Part shown: positions 1-8,337 of the stretch, piece by piece
Numbering within the stretch: the stretch's first letter is position 1
Layout of the letters: the number at the start of each line of letters is the position of its first letter
Notes under the pieces: model-generated
Database searches by the model: none
Told to the model about the DNA's origin: nothing
Seen by the model: only the letters and a program-made list of their open reading frames with translations
Assembly (NCBI GenBank): GCA_958427145.1
Contig: CAUAAZ010000022.1
Location: 1 to 35,569, forward strand
Direction of reading: 5' to 3'
Source: an uncultured Collinsella sp.
Lineage (GTDB): Bacteria; Actinomycetota; Coriobacteriia; Coriobacteriales; Coriobacteriaceae
DNA: 35,569 nt
Made by a program: the position numbers and the translations under genes

Positions 1-51
1 CGATTGGCGAAAATGCGTTGGTGGAAATGGTGAAAATTACATTGACGCTAA

Positions 52-468
52 CAGGAACTCGACTCGCTCGTGGCCGACTCGCTGGCGGGCGACGAGGTCT
101 ACGAGTGCCTCCTCACGGTGCCCGGGATCGGCCCCAAGACCGCCGCGGCGCTGGTGACGTCGATCGACATATCCGCGTTCAGGGGGCACGACGAGCTCGC
201 GAGCTATTGCGGCGTGGCGCCGTCAGACAGGCGCTCCGGGAGCAGCATCAGGTCGACGTCGCCTCAGCACGGCGGGAACAGGCGGCTCAAGAACCTGCTC
301 ATATTCAGCTGCAACTCCCTCATCGGCACGGACAACAGGTTCGGGAGGTACTACGGGGAGTGCAGGGCGAGGGGGATGAGGCACAGCAAGGCGCTGAAGG
401 CGGTCGCGAGGAAGAGGCTCAAGGTCATCTACGCGATCATGCGCGACGCCGTCCCGTACGCGGCCTAG
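52..468 (+). pseudogene. IS110-family transposase, 5'-truncated remnant
   Basis: This is the C-terminal part of an IS110/IS1111-family transposase. The visible pieces are LLTVPGIGPKTAAAL (helix-hairpin-helix-like), then F-x(6)-LASYCGVAP, a Gly/Asn-Arg segment (GGNRRLKNLL), and a Lys/Arg-rich tail ending in KRLKVIYAIM. In the family this is the transposase_20 region that follows the N-terminal DEDD catalytic domain. The DEDD domain is absent. The frame opens at 52, straight after in-frame stops at 31, 43 and 49, so the upstream sequence is unrelated DNA and not the rest of the gene. A GTG at 70 could start a 132-residue product, but I see no ribosome binding site. About 400 residues is usual, so roughly two thirds is missing. 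It is probably inactive. Confidence 0.8.
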
Positions 469-614
469 CGGGCGGCGGGATCAACCGAAGAGGAAACCAA
501 GCGGGGGCGCCAGATGCCCGGATGCGTCATGCCGAAATGGCGCGAAGCACGCGGTTGACAAAACTATAGAGACACGTCCCAGAAAATCATCGCCAAATTA
601 GCTACTTGATGCAA

Positions 615-809
615 TTAGCGCCACGGGTCGGCTTCGAACATTGGCTCGCGCTCGGGGCGGCGATCGCTGTAGGGATCGTAGCCGTCGTCGTCCTCGTTCT
701 CGGCACGGATGTAGGGGTCGCGCGGCTTGGGTGCCGGCTTAGGCACAGGCTTGGGTGCGGCGGGTGCGGCATCGGTCGCCGGCGCACTTGTCTTGATCTC
801 GTCTTTCAT
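615..809 (-). CDS. Small acidic Pro/Ala-rich protein of unknown function
   Basis: The predicted product has 64 residues. The N-terminal half is low-complexity Ala/Pro/Lys (PKPVPKPAPKP). The C-terminal half is acidic (ENEDDDGYDPYSD) and ends in FEADPWR. No membrane segment or signal peptide is visible, and it is probably disordered. The ATG at 809 was chosen because AAGGAG lies 8 nt upstream; the ATG at 827 would place that site inside the gene. It is the next gene downstream of clpB on the same strand but lies beyond the clpB terminator, so it probably has its own transcript. I do not recognise the family. Confidence 0.55.
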   Translation of the reverse strand: MKDEIKTSAPATDAAPAAPKPVPKPAPKPRDPYIRAENEDDDGYDPYSDRRPEREPMFEADPWR

Positions 810-859
810 CTGCATAGCTCCTTGCATCGCATCCGTTCATCATTATCGATTGTCGCACG

Positions 860-896
860 AAAAAGGGCGGCGGACCCAATTGGATCCGCCGCCCTT
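860..896 (-). terminator. Intrinsic terminator of clpB
   Basis: A perfect 12-bp stem (863-874 with 885-896) has a 10-nt loop and is followed on the minus strand by a T run (860-864). It lies 45 nt past the clpB stop codon. Confidence 0.85.
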
Positions 897-940
897 GGCG
901 TTTAGAGACGGCTGGCAGATTTTAAGGCATGGCCCAAAAC

Positions 941-3568
941 CTACTCGGCGTCGGGGACCTCGTAGGTGGCCGCCGGCGTGTTGTCGCACACGACGGTAAA
1001 GCCGCCGTCCTTGTCGACATCGACCGTCACCTGATCGCCCTCACGCACCGTGCCATCGATGATAGCGGCGGCGATGGCATCCACGACCTCGCGCTGAACC
1101 AGACGCTTGAGCGGACGGGCGCCAAAGACCGGGTCCAAGCCGCCCACGGCGAGCATCTGCTTGGCCGCCGGGGTGATGGCAAGCGTCATGCGCTCCTTGG
1201 CCAGACGCGCGCGGACGTCGGCGAGCTGGATGTCGACGATCTTCTCGATCTGCGCCATGCCGAGCGGATGGAACACCACGATATCGTCGATACGGTTGAG
1301 AAACTCGGGGCGGAAGGTCTGAGCCATGGCCGCGTCGACCTGATGGCGCATCTCCTCCTCGTCCTTGCCGGAAAGCTCAGCGATAGCCTTGGAGCCCACG
1401 TTAGACGTCATGATGATGATCGTGTTCTTGAAGGACACCTGGCGACCCTGGCCATCGGTCAGGCGGCCGTCATCAAGCACCTGCAACAGCACGTTAAAGA
1501 CATCCGGATGAGCCTTCTCCATCTCGTCGAGCAAGATCACAGAGTACGGACGACGGCGCACGGCCTCGGTGAGCTGACCGCCCTCGTCGTAGCCCACGTA
1601 TCCCGGGGGCGCACCAATCAGACGCTGGACGCTGAACTTCTCCATATACTCGGACATGTCGATACGCACGAGCGCGCGCTCGTCATCGAACAGGCACTCG
1701 GCAAGCGCCTTTGCGAGCTCGGTCTTGCCCACGCCAGTGGGGCCCAGGAAGAAGAAGCTGCCGATGGGCTTGTCCGGATCGGAGAGGCCCGCACGGCTGC
1801 GACGCACGGCCGCAGCAACGGCGGAGACGGCCTCATCCTGACCGATGACGCGCTTATGCAGCTCGCCCTCCAGGCCCTTGAGCTTGTCGAGCTCGCCCTG
1901 CATCATCTTGGACACGGGCACGCCGGTCCAGGCGCTCACGACCTCGGCGATCTCATCGGAGGTCACCTGCTCGTTGAGGCCCTCGCCGTCCTGCTGCTTT
2001 TGTGCCTCGAGCGCGGCCTCGGAATCCTGAATCTGCTGCTGCAGGCCCGGAATCACGGAGTAGCGCAGCTCGGACGCACGGCCCAGGTCGCCGTTGCGCG
2101 TCGCGCGCTCCTCTTCGCTCTTGGCCTCGTCGAGCTGCCCCTTGAGCTCCTGCACGTGGTCGATGGCGTTCTTTTGGTTGAGCCAGCCGGCCTTTTGCAC
2201 GTTGAGCTTTTCCTGGACCTCGGCGATCTCCTGGCGCAGGGCCTCCAGACGCTCCTTGGAGGCGTCGTCGGTCTCCTTCATGAGCGCCTGCTCCTCGATC
2301 TGCAGCTGGGTGAGCTGACGCGTGGTGGCGTCGATCTCGACCGGCATGCTGTCGAGCTCCATGCGCAGGCGGCTTGCCGCCTCATCGACCAGGTCGATGG
2401 CCTTGTCGGGCAGAAAGCGATCGGCGATGTAGCGATCGGAGAGGTCGGCGGCGGCCACGAGCGCGCTATCGGTGATATGCACGCCGTGGAAGATCTCGTA
2501 CTTCTCCTTGAGGCCACGCAGGATCGAGATGGTGTCCTCGACGGTAGGCTCGGAGACCATCACAGTCTGGAAACGACGCGCGAGCGCCGCGTCCTTCTCG
2601 ATGTACTTGCGGTATTCGTCGAGCGTAGTCGCGCCAATCGCGTGCAAGTCGCCACGGGCGAGCGCCGGCTTGAGGATGTTGCCGGCGTCCATGGAGCCCT
2701 CGGTGGCACCCGCGCCCACGATGGTGTGGAGCTCATCGATGAACAGGATGACCTTGCCTTCGGACTTTTGGACTTCCTTGAGTACAGCCTTCAAGCGGTC
2801 CTCGAACTCGCCGCGGTACTTGGCACCGGCGACCAGCGCGCTCATGTCGAGCTCGATGAGGTCGCGGTCGCGCAGGGTGCTCGGCACGTCGCCGGCCACG
2901 ATACGCTGGGCAATGCCCTCGACGATGGCCGTCTTGCCGACGCCCGGCTCACCGATGAGCACGGGGTTGTTCTTGGTACGACGGGACAGGACCTGGATGG
3001 TGCGGCGAATCTCATCGGTACGGCCGATGACCGGGTCGAGCTTACCGGCGCGGGCAAGGTCGCAGATATTGCGGCCGTACTGCTCCAGCGCCTCAAACTG
3101 CGTCTTGTCCTCGGCGGACGTCACGCGGTCATCGCCGCGCAGCTCCTCGTAGACTTGCTCGATGCGCTCCTTGGTGACGCCTGCGTCGCGCAGAACGCGG
3201 CCGGCCTCGCCCTTGTCCTCGGCAAGTGCCATCAGCAGATGCTCGGTCACCACAAAGCTGTCGCCCATCTTGGTGGCCTTCTTCTCGGCCTTCTCGATGA
3301 CGCGGACGAGCTCGTTGGACAGGCCCATCTGCTGGCCCTCGCCCGAAACCTTGGGCGAGTGGTCGATGGCATCTTGCGTGGAGCGTGCGAGCCGAGCCGG
3401 GTCGGCACCGATGCGCTCGATGATCACGGAGATATTGCGCTCGCCGGCACCGAGCAGGGCGGACAGCAGGTGAATCGGCTCCACCGCGCCGGCCTGCGCA
3501 TCGGCAGCCGTGCTCATGGCGGTCTGCAACGCCTCGCGCGACGTCATTGCTAGCTTATCGATTCTCAT
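941..3568 (-). CDS. clpB: ClpB disaggregase (Hsp100 AAA+ ATPase)
   Basis: ClpB is a cytoplasmic hexameric ATPase that threads aggregated proteins through its pore and hands them to DnaK for refolding. The 875 residues match the usual full length. The order is an N-terminal Clp_N repeat domain (about 1-145), a first AAA+ module with Walker A GEPGVGKT at 206-213 and Walker B LFIDE at about 275, a charged coiled-coil middle domain (about 410-530) that contacts DnaK, and a second AAA+ module with GPTGVGKT near 610 and LLDEMEKAHPDVF. There is no ClpP-binding IGF/L loop, in keeping with ClpB and not ClpA or ClpC. The ATG at 3568 has GAGGTGA just upstream. The gene is monocistronic and shares an operator-like sequence with dnaK (3658-3684). 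Confidence 0.97.
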   Translation of the reverse strand: MRIDKLAMTSREALQTAMSTAADAQAGAVEPIHLLSALLGAGERNISVIIERIGADPARLARSTQDAIDHSPKVSGEGQQMGLSNELVRVIEKAEKKATKMGDSFVVTEHLLMALAEDKGEAGRVLRDAGVTKERIEQVYEELRGDDRVTSAEDKTQFEALEQYGRNICDLARAGKLDPVIGRTDEIRRTIQVLSRRTKNNPVLIGEPGVGKTAIVEGIAQRIVAGDVPSTLRDRDLIELDMSALVAGAKYRGEFEDRLKAVLKEVQKSEGKVILFIDELHTIVGAGATEGSMDAGNILKPALARGDLHAIGATTLDEYRKYIEKDAALARRFQTVMVSEPTVEDTISILRGLKEKYEIFHGVHITDSALVAAADLSDRYIADRFLPDKAIDLVDEAASRLRMELDSMPVEIDATTRQLTQLQIEEQALMKETDDASKERLEALRQEIAEVQEKLNVQKAGWLNQKNAIDHVQELKGQLDEAKSEEERATRNGDLGRASELRYSVIPGLQQQIQDSEAALEAQKQQDGEGLNEQVTSDEIAEVVSAWTGVPVSKMMQGELDKLKGLEGELHKRVIGQDEAVSAVAAAVRRSRAGLSDPDKPIGSFFFLGPTGVGKTELAKALAECLFDDERALVRIDMSEYMEKFSVQRLIGAPPGYVGYDEGGQLTEAVRRRPYSVILLDEMEKAHPDVFNVLLQVLDDGRLTDGQGRQVSFKNTIIIMTSNVGSKAIAELSGKDEEEMRHQVDAAMAQTFRPEFLNRIDDIVVFHPLGMAQIEKIVDIQLADVRARLAKERMTLAITPAAKQMLAVGGLDPVFGARPLKRLVQREVVDAIAAAIIDGTVREGDQVTVDVDKDGGFTVVCDNTPAATYEVPDAE

Positions 3569-3657
3569 GGAATCACCTCTCTTGGGGCGACCGCCCTACG
3601 GGGCGGCTTCACGTTGTTCGAGAAGTATTGTTGCCAGCTTTGCGCGATCTTATACAC

Positions 3658-3684
3658 AAATCTAAGTCTCTATATATAAGATTT
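3658..3684 (-). promoter_or_regulatory. HAIR-like HspR operator candidate of clpB
   Basis: Read on the minus strand this is AAATCTTATAT-N5-GACTTAGATTT. Both 11-bp blocks occur unchanged, with the same 5-nt gap, upstream of dnaK (12962-12988), while the gap itself differs. The outer AAATCT/AGATTT arms form a dyad. A possible -10 (TATAAG) follows just downstream, so a bound protein would cover the promoter. HspR is encoded in the dnaK operon, and the classical HAIR motif is also a dyad of similar length (CTTGAGT-N7-ACTCAAG); that HspR binds here is inference. Confidence 0.7.
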
Positions 3685-3746
3685 TCTGAGTGATTGAGAG
3701 ATAGGGAGCAGGCACGCTCGCCCGCTGCGGCCTCGTCCCCTTACTA

Positions 3747-3962
3747 TCTCAATCTGTAACATCTAGCGACTGTTTATGGCTCCAGATGTTACAAATCAAG
3801 ATGAAATGGCCAACGGCGCCCGTTTGTCTCAATCTGTAACATCTACTCGGCAAATAGAGCTCCATCTGTTACAAATCGAGACGAACAGAAGACGCCCGAA
3901 TCGAAAATCTAAATCTGTAACACCAAGCCCACTTTTAGCGGCCAAGATGTTACAGATCGAGA
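3747..3962. repeat. Array of three 55-nt palindromes (family 2)
   Basis: Three imperfect palindromes lie at 3747-3801, 3827-3881 and 3908-3962, separated by 25 and 26 nt. Each has an 18-nt left arm (TCTCAATCTGTAACATCT or a variant), a 19-nt unconserved loop and an 18-nt right arm of the type AGATGTTACAAATCRAGA. Loops and spacers differ between units while arms are kept, which argues for selection on, or copying of, the hairpins. There is no convincing coding capacity. Confidence 0.85.
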
Positions 3963-3972
3963 CAGACCGAAA

Positions 3973-4007
3973 ACCACCACAAAGAGGACAGGCACCTTTG
4001 TGGTGGT
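3973..4007. repeat. REP-like palindrome, ACCACCACAAAG arms
   Basis: Perfect 12-bp arms (ACCACCACAAAG / CTTTGTGGTGGT) enclose an 11-nt loop with GGACAGGCAC. It starts 9 nt past the stop of the gene ending at 4016 and is followed on the minus strand by TTTTC, so it may also terminate that transcript. Copies lie at 4777, 5645 and 32487. Confidence 0.85.
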
Positions 4008-4015
4008 CGCGGTCT

Positions 4016-4687
4016 CTACTCCTTCGCCGAACCCGTACTTCCCGATTCGACGGTCCAGGGCATCTCATCCTCGAACAGCCATGTACGGGCAGACCCACTA
4101 TCGCGTGCAGTCTGCGGGTCAGGCAAGCAGGTCTGTTTATAGGCATCTTGGATACACTGACCCATAAAATCGTTGAGCTCGGTCTGGTCGCCCTCCATGA
4201 CATAGGCGACATCGCCGTCCATGATGTAGATGCCCGGACCCTCATTGCCCTCGTAGCCCGGATCGTACGAGACATCACATAACTTTGCGCCGTTTGCAGT
4301 GTCCAGCTCGATAGAAGAGTGGCATCCGCCAACCATGTCGTTCGCTTTTGCCCGATAGGACGCATATCCGTACCAACGCTTAAATGTTTTGCCCTTGAGT
4401 AGCTCGGACGTCCTATCGATCAGGCTTGTATCCGTGGTATAGCGCATGGCCCCAAGCTGAATATGTGGATAATTACTAATGCCAAGCGCAGCCGGTTGCT
4501 CATCAAAATCAACGGTAATGGTCTCAGGCTTGTCGTCGCCGGTCAGAAGTTCGACAGATTGAATCACAGGCTTGACCACCGGCTCCGTCACCGCAGCAGG
4601 CAGAAACGCCATGCCGACAGCGCCCATGCCAACCACGGTGATCGCAAGCGCCAAAACAATCAATCCAATACGGGCAAAACGGCTCAC
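4016..4687 (-). CDS. Membrane-anchored protein of unknown function
   Basis: I do not recognise this family. The product has about 223 residues. The N-terminus is short and basic (SRFAR), followed by one hydrophobic segment (about 7-30), so the remainder is probably outside the membrane. The outer part has four to five Cys (for example GGCHSS, KLCDVS, GQCIQD, QTCLP), which could form disulfides. The GTG at 4687 is preferred because GGGGTG lies 7 nt upstream and because it places the basic residues directly before the membrane segment; a GTG at 4726 in the same frame lacks a binding site. It is divergent from the next gene, which has the same overall layout but no clear sequence similarity. Confidence 0.65.
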   Translation of the reverse strand: MSRFARIGLIVLALAITVVGMGAVGMAFLPAAVTEPVVKPVIQSVELLTGDDKPETITVDFDEQPAALGISNYPHIQLGAMRYTTDTSLIDRTSELLKGKTFKRWYGYASYRAKANDMVGGCHSSIELDTANGAKLCDVSYDPGYEGNEGPGIYIMDGDVAYVMEGDQTELNDFMGQCIQDAYKQTCLPDPQTARDSGSARTWLFEDEMPWTVESGSTGSAKE

Positions 4688-4776
4688 GGCAAAACACCCC
4701 ACAATGCAAACCTTCGCCACCTGCACTAATGATACCGCCAGCCAGCACTATTACCAAAAGGAGCCGCGCGCTCCTC

Positions 4777-4811
4777 ACCACCACAAAGGGGACAGGCACC
4801 TTTGTGGTGGT
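4777..4811. repeat. REP-like palindrome, ACCACCACAAAG arms
   Basis: The arms are identical to the copy at 3973-4007 and the loop (GGGACAGGCAC) differs by one base. It sits between two divergent genes, where a terminator is not needed, which suggests a dispersed repeat and not only a terminator. Confidence 0.85.
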
Positions 4812-4921
4812 TTTCGACGCTAACGGTCGACCATCTCGCGCCATGAGGTTAAACTTGAATTGTTCTCTGAACATATCCATTTCTGCCTATCCTCAACAGA
4901 TCTTTGTCTCGAGGAGCGCAT

Positions 4922-5590
4922 GTGAAGCCGTCTCATTCCACCGGTCGCAACGTCATCGCCATTCTCGCCATACCCATCGTGATGCTCTTCCTTATCGTCA
5001 TCACGCCCTTTTCTTTTGGTATCGCCTCGCCCTTCGATCTTTGCGGGATGATCGACGCCGGCTCGCGTGCCACCTCGCTCTCCTTTGTCTGCCGTGGCGT
5101 GTTCTACGAATATGCAATTCCCACCGGAAGTTGGCAGTCCAAGTTACCGTTGCTCGGCAAGGTCGACGGATGCTCCCCCTATTTCTGCCTTGAACCTCAG
5201 GCGCTAAACTATCTGATCGACGACCAGCCACTCGACTCCATCACCCTCGCCTACGACTACGCACCAAACACCGATGAGCGCCACATGAACCAAATCCTCG
5301 ACAAGCTGCTTGGACAGTGCGGGCTCACCGCGGAAGCCGGTCGAACCATCTATAGCAACCGGAAATTAAAGCGAACAGAACTCCGCCGTGTCGGAAAAAT
5401 CAAAGGGCGAAACGGGGCCGCCTACTGGGATGCCTGGGCAACACGCGACAAGGGCGAATTCGGACACAGCACCTATATGGTCACTGTCTACACCAAAGAC
5501 GGAATTAAGGACAATGTTGACGATTTCGCGTCATCCAAACTCGGCATCCCCAAAACAACCAAGCCCGCCAGCCCAGATGAAATCCTGTAG
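4922..5590 (+). CDS. Membrane-anchored protein of unknown function
   Basis: The predicted product has 222 residues and belongs to no family I recognise. A basic N-terminus (KPSHSTGRN) precedes one strong hydrophobic segment (about 12-33, AILAIPIVMLFLIVI). The rest is probably extracytoplasmic with six Cys (for example FDLCGM, SFVCRG, DGCSPYFCLE, GQCGL). A Lys/Arg-rich stretch (RKLKRTELRRVGKIKGR) lies at about 140-165. The GTG at 4922 has GAGGAG 5 nt upstream; the longer frame from TTG at 4904 would put that site inside the gene. It is transcribed away from the other membrane protein at 4016-4687. Confidence 0.65.
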   Translation: MKPSHSTGRNVIAILAIPIVMLFLIVITPFSFGIASPFDLCGMIDAGSRATSLSFVCRGVFYEYAIPTGSWQSKLPLLGKVDGCSPYFCLEPQALNYLIDDQPLDSITLAYDYAPNTDERHMNQILDKLLGQCGLTAEAGRTIYSNRKLKRTELRRVGKIKGRNGAAYWDAWATRDKGEFGHSTYMVTVYTKDGIKDNVDDFASSKLGIPKTTKPASPDEIL

Positions 5591-5644
5591 AGACGCTCAT
5601 TAACATACCGCTCAACAATCACAACAACATCGAGCTCGTTCCCC

Positions 5645-5679
5645 ACCACCACAAAGATGTCTGCCCCCTTTGTGGCGGT
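5645..5679. repeat. REP-like palindrome, diverged copy
   Basis: The arms ACCACCACAAAG / CTTTGTGGCGGT contain one mismatch, and the loop (ATGTCTGCCCC) resembles the reverse orientation of the loop in the copies at 3973 and 4777. It lies 55 nt past the stop at 5590 and is followed by TTTTC on the plus strand, so it could terminate that gene. Confidence 0.7.
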
Positions 5680-5773
5680 TTTCGACAAAAAGAAGCCGCC
5701 CCGACAACAGAGGCGGCATCAAGCAAGTCTATTTTTGCGTCCCTCAAGACCCAACGAGAACGCAGAAATGTAG

Positions 5774-5845
5774 CCCGGGGCTTACCCTTTCCCGAACGCG
5801 ACCCTCGCGAAGCGCGTGAGCGGGCGGGAAAGGGTAAGCCCCGGG
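5774..5845. repeat. Long perfect inverted repeat after the hydratase gene
   Basis: Two perfect 21-nt arms (5774-5794 and 5825-5845) flank a 30-nt, CG-rich centre that can itself fold (CGCG...CGCG). It begins 17 nt past the stop of the minus-strand gene ending at 5862. Neither side has a T run, so it is not a standard intrinsic terminator. It could protect the mRNA 3' end or be a mobile palindrome. Confidence 0.8.
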
Positions 5846-5861
5846 CGGACAATTAAGTGCG

Positions 5862-8162
5862 TTACTCGGCAGCGGCCTTGAACTTGTTGTAGTTGATCAG
5901 GCAGCCGGCCTTGACGATGGCGCGCTCCTCGGCCGTCATATCGGCGATGTAGAGCTCAATCTGCTCGACCGTGCCGTCGGCGCGCACCACGTAGGCAGCG
6001 ATATCCTTTAGGTCACCATCGAGCGCGGCGCGGATACCCGGCACAAAGACGTAGTCGCCCACCTCAAAGCTGGGCTCGGCCTCCATCTGGAAGGGCACCA
6101 TGCCCCAGTTCATCACGTTAGAGCGATAGCGCTTGGTGGCGTACTCGTGGACGATGTTGGCCAGGCCGCCGATCACGCGCTGGCAGCTCGCAGCCTGCTC
6201 GCGGGCGGAACCGTCACCGGGCTTCTTGGCATAGAGCATGGAGCCGTACTCGGTCGCCTTGGCGTCGGCAGCGACACCCGCGCCGGCCAGTGCCTCAAAC
6301 ACGCCGGCAAGCTCGGCATCGAGCGCCGCCAGGTCGCCCGCGGCCTCACCGGCCACGCGACGCTTTTCCACCGCGTCGACCTCCTTGGAGCGGCCCACGT
6401 AGGCCGGATCGCGACGGCTCAGCGTAAACTCGGCCAAGCCCAGCGGGTTGGAGCGGAAGGAACTCGTCTCGCCCGAAGGAATGAGCTCGTCGGTCGTGGT
6501 GACCGGGTCCATGATCTTGGAGCACACCTTGAGCAGGATATCGTCGCCGAGCGGCTCCATCGCGGGCCACGGCTTGATATTGGGACCCTCGACCAGCTCG
6601 TCGGCAGGCTCCGCCTTGCCAAAGCCCCAGTACACGCGCTTCTTGTACGGCGCATCGTCAAAGGTGTACTCGCAGGCCTCGTCCCAAGTTTCCTCGGGCA
6701 GGTCGGTCGCTGGCGTCAGGATGCCGCCGTTGGCAGCCGTCGCCGCAATGGAGCGGGCGTCCATCAGGGCCACGGCGCTCAGCTGGCCATTGCCCGGCTT
6801 GGAACCCTCGCGGTTGGGGAAGTTGCGCGTGGTGTGGCGGATGGACAGGCCGTTGTTGGCAGGCGTGTCGCCAGCACCGAAGCACGGGCCGCAGAACGCC
6901 GTGCGGACGATCGCACCGGCCTCCATAAGGTCGTAGATGAAGCCACGGCGCGTGAGCTCGAGTGCCACGGGCTGGCTCGTGGGATAGACCGACAGCGAGA
7001 ACTCGCCGCAGCCGGTGTTGGCGCCCTTGAGCACGCGGGCAGCCTGGACCACGGAGTCGTAGTTGCCGCCCGAGCAGCCGGCGATAACGCCCTGCTGCAC
7101 GTGCAGCTTGCCGTCGACGATCTTGTCGAGCAGGCTAAAGTGTGTCTTGCCCTCGCCGATCTTGGCGGCCTCGAGCTCGACCTCATGCAGGATGTCCTCG
7201 AGGTTCTCGTTGAGCTCGTCGATCTCAAAGCCGTTGGAAGGATGGAACGGCAGCGCGATCATGGGCTTGATGCTCGACAGGTCGACCTCGACGCAGCCGT
7301 CGTAGTAGGCGACATCGGCGGGCTTGAGCTCGCGGTAGTCGTCACCGCGGCCGTGCATGGTCAAAAACGCGTGCGTGTCCTCGTCGGTGGCCCAGATGCT
7401 CGACAGGCAAGTGGTCTCGGTGGTCATGACATCGACGCCGTTGCGGTAGTCGGTCGTCATACTCGCGATGCCCGGGCCTACAAACTCCATGACCTTGTTC
7501 TTGACGTAGCCCTTGGCAAAGACGGCTCGGATGATGGCGAGCGCCACGTCGTGCGGGCCGACGCCGGGGCGCGGGGCACCCGTGAGGTAGATGGCGACGA
7601 CGCCGGGATAGGCGACGTCGTAGGTGTCGCGCAGCAGCTGTTTAGCCAACTCGCCGCCGCCCTCGCCCACGGCCATGGTGCCCAGGGCGCCGTAGCGGGT
7701 GTGCGAGTCGGAACCCAGGATCATCTTGCCGCAACCGGCGAAGTTCTCACGCATAAAGGAGTGGATGACGGCGATGTGCGGCGGGACGAAGATGCCGCCG
7801 TACTTCTTGGCCGCGGAAAGGCCAAAGACGTGGTCGTCCTCGTTGATGGTGCCGCCCACGGCGCACAGCGAGTTATGGCAGTTGGTGAGCACGTAGGGCA
7901 GCGGGAACTGCTCCATGCCCGAGGCGCGCGCCGTCTGGATGATGCCGACAAAGGTGATGTCGTGGCTCGCCATGGCGTCGAAGCGAATCTTGAGCGCCTC
8001 GGGATCTCCGGACGTGTTGTGTGCCTGGAGGATCGAATACGCGATGGTGCCGCGCTTGGCATCCTCGGGCGTCTGCGTAATACCGCGCTCGGCAGCCTCG
8101 GCCGCAGGCACAACCTCGCTGCCGCCGCGCAGGTAGACGCCGTCCTCGTACAGCTTGACCAT
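5862..8162 (-). CDS. Aconitase-superfamily hydratase (YbhJ-like)
   Basis: This is a 766-residue [4Fe-4S] hydro-lyase of the aconitase superfamily. Cluster ligands are visible as C363 (AGCSGGNYDSV) and C424/C427 (FCGPCFGAGDTPANN). Substrate-site motifs include GSDSHTRYG (150-158), NFPNREGSKPGNGQ and, near the C-terminus, YRSNVMNWGMVPF of the swivel domain. Length and motif spelling fit the YbhJ-like hydratase branch better than AcnA (about 890) or AcnB (about 865). Whether it makes isocitrate from citrate or acts on another hydroxy acid cannot be read from the sequence. The ATG at 8162 has GGAG 5 nt upstream; the frame stays open to 8282 without a better start. It appears monocistronic, with hairpins on both sides (8178-8194 and 5774-5845). 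Confidence 0.88.
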   Translation of the reverse strand: MVKLYEDGVYLRGGSEVVPAAEAAERGITQTPEDAKRGTIAYSILQAHNTSGDPEALKIRFDAMASHDITFVGIIQTARASGMEQFPLPYVLTNCHNSLCAVGGTINEDDHVFGLSAAKKYGGIFVPPHIAVIHSFMRENFAGCGKMILGSDSHTRYGALGTMAVGEGGGELAKQLLRDTYDVAYPGVVAIYLTGAPRPGVGPHDVALAIIRAVFAKGYVKNKVMEFVGPGIASMTTDYRNGVDVMTTETTCLSSIWATDEDTHAFLTMHGRGDDYRELKPADVAYYDGCVEVDLSSIKPMIALPFHPSNGFEIDELNENLEDILHEVELEAAKIGEGKTHFSLLDKIVDGKLHVQQGVIAGCSGGNYDSVVQAARVLKGANTGCGEFSLSVYPTSQPVALELTRRGFIYDLMEAGAIVRTAFCGPCFGAGDTPANNGLSIRHTTRNFPNREGSKPGNGQLSAVALMDARSIAATAANGGILTPATDLPEETWDEACEYTFDDAPYKKRVYWGFGKAEPADELVEGPNIKPWPAMEPLGDDILLKVCSKIMDPVTTTDELIPSGETSSFRSNPLGLAEFTLSRRDPAYVGRSKEVDAVEKRRVAGEAAGDLAALDAELAGVFEALAGAGVAADAKATEYGSMLYAKKPGDGSAREQAASCQRVIGGLANIVHEYATKRYRSNVMNWGMVPFQMEAEPSFEVGDYVFVPGIRAALDGDLKDIAAYVVRADGTVEQIELYIADMTAEERAIVKAGCLINYNKFKAAAE

Positions 8163-8177
8163 ACTGTCTCCTACTCT

Positions 8178-8194
8178 GCCCAAAAGATTTGGGC
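8178..8194 (-). promoter_or_regulatory. Dyad in the hydratase leader
   Basis: A perfect 7-bp inverted repeat (GCCCAAA / TTTGGGC, 3-nt loop) ends 15 nt before the hydratase start codon, just upstream of its ribosome binding site. It could be an operator or a translational hairpin. The function is not known. Confidence 0.4.
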
Positions 8195-8337
8195 GCATAG
8201 CATACATTCGTTCAATATCGTGCCATAGAACGGTTGCGAGTGGGTTACGAATCTGCACGTTCACTTTATCTCGGTAAAGCATAAAACGAGCCCGGTGCAG
8301 GGCCTGCAGATTTGGTGCAAAAGTGTCCCTTTCGACC

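Noticed and set aside
1..600. Terminal inverted repeats bounding the IS110 remnant (TTGGCGA at 5-11 and TCGCCAA at 589-595)
   Set aside because: Only 7 bp match, and most IS110-family elements lack terminal inverted repeats; probably chance.
929..3553. Very long open frame opposite clpB (and similar frames opposite the hydratase, dnaK, nadB and mgtA)
   Set aside because: Products are Leu/Arg/His/Gly-biased with no family motifs; they mirror the real genes in high-GC DNA and have no ribosome binding sites.
3747..3962. CRISPR array
   Set aside because: Repeats are themselves long imperfect palindromes, only three units, spacers of 25-26 nt with no cas genes nearby; the geometry fits a palindrome array instead.
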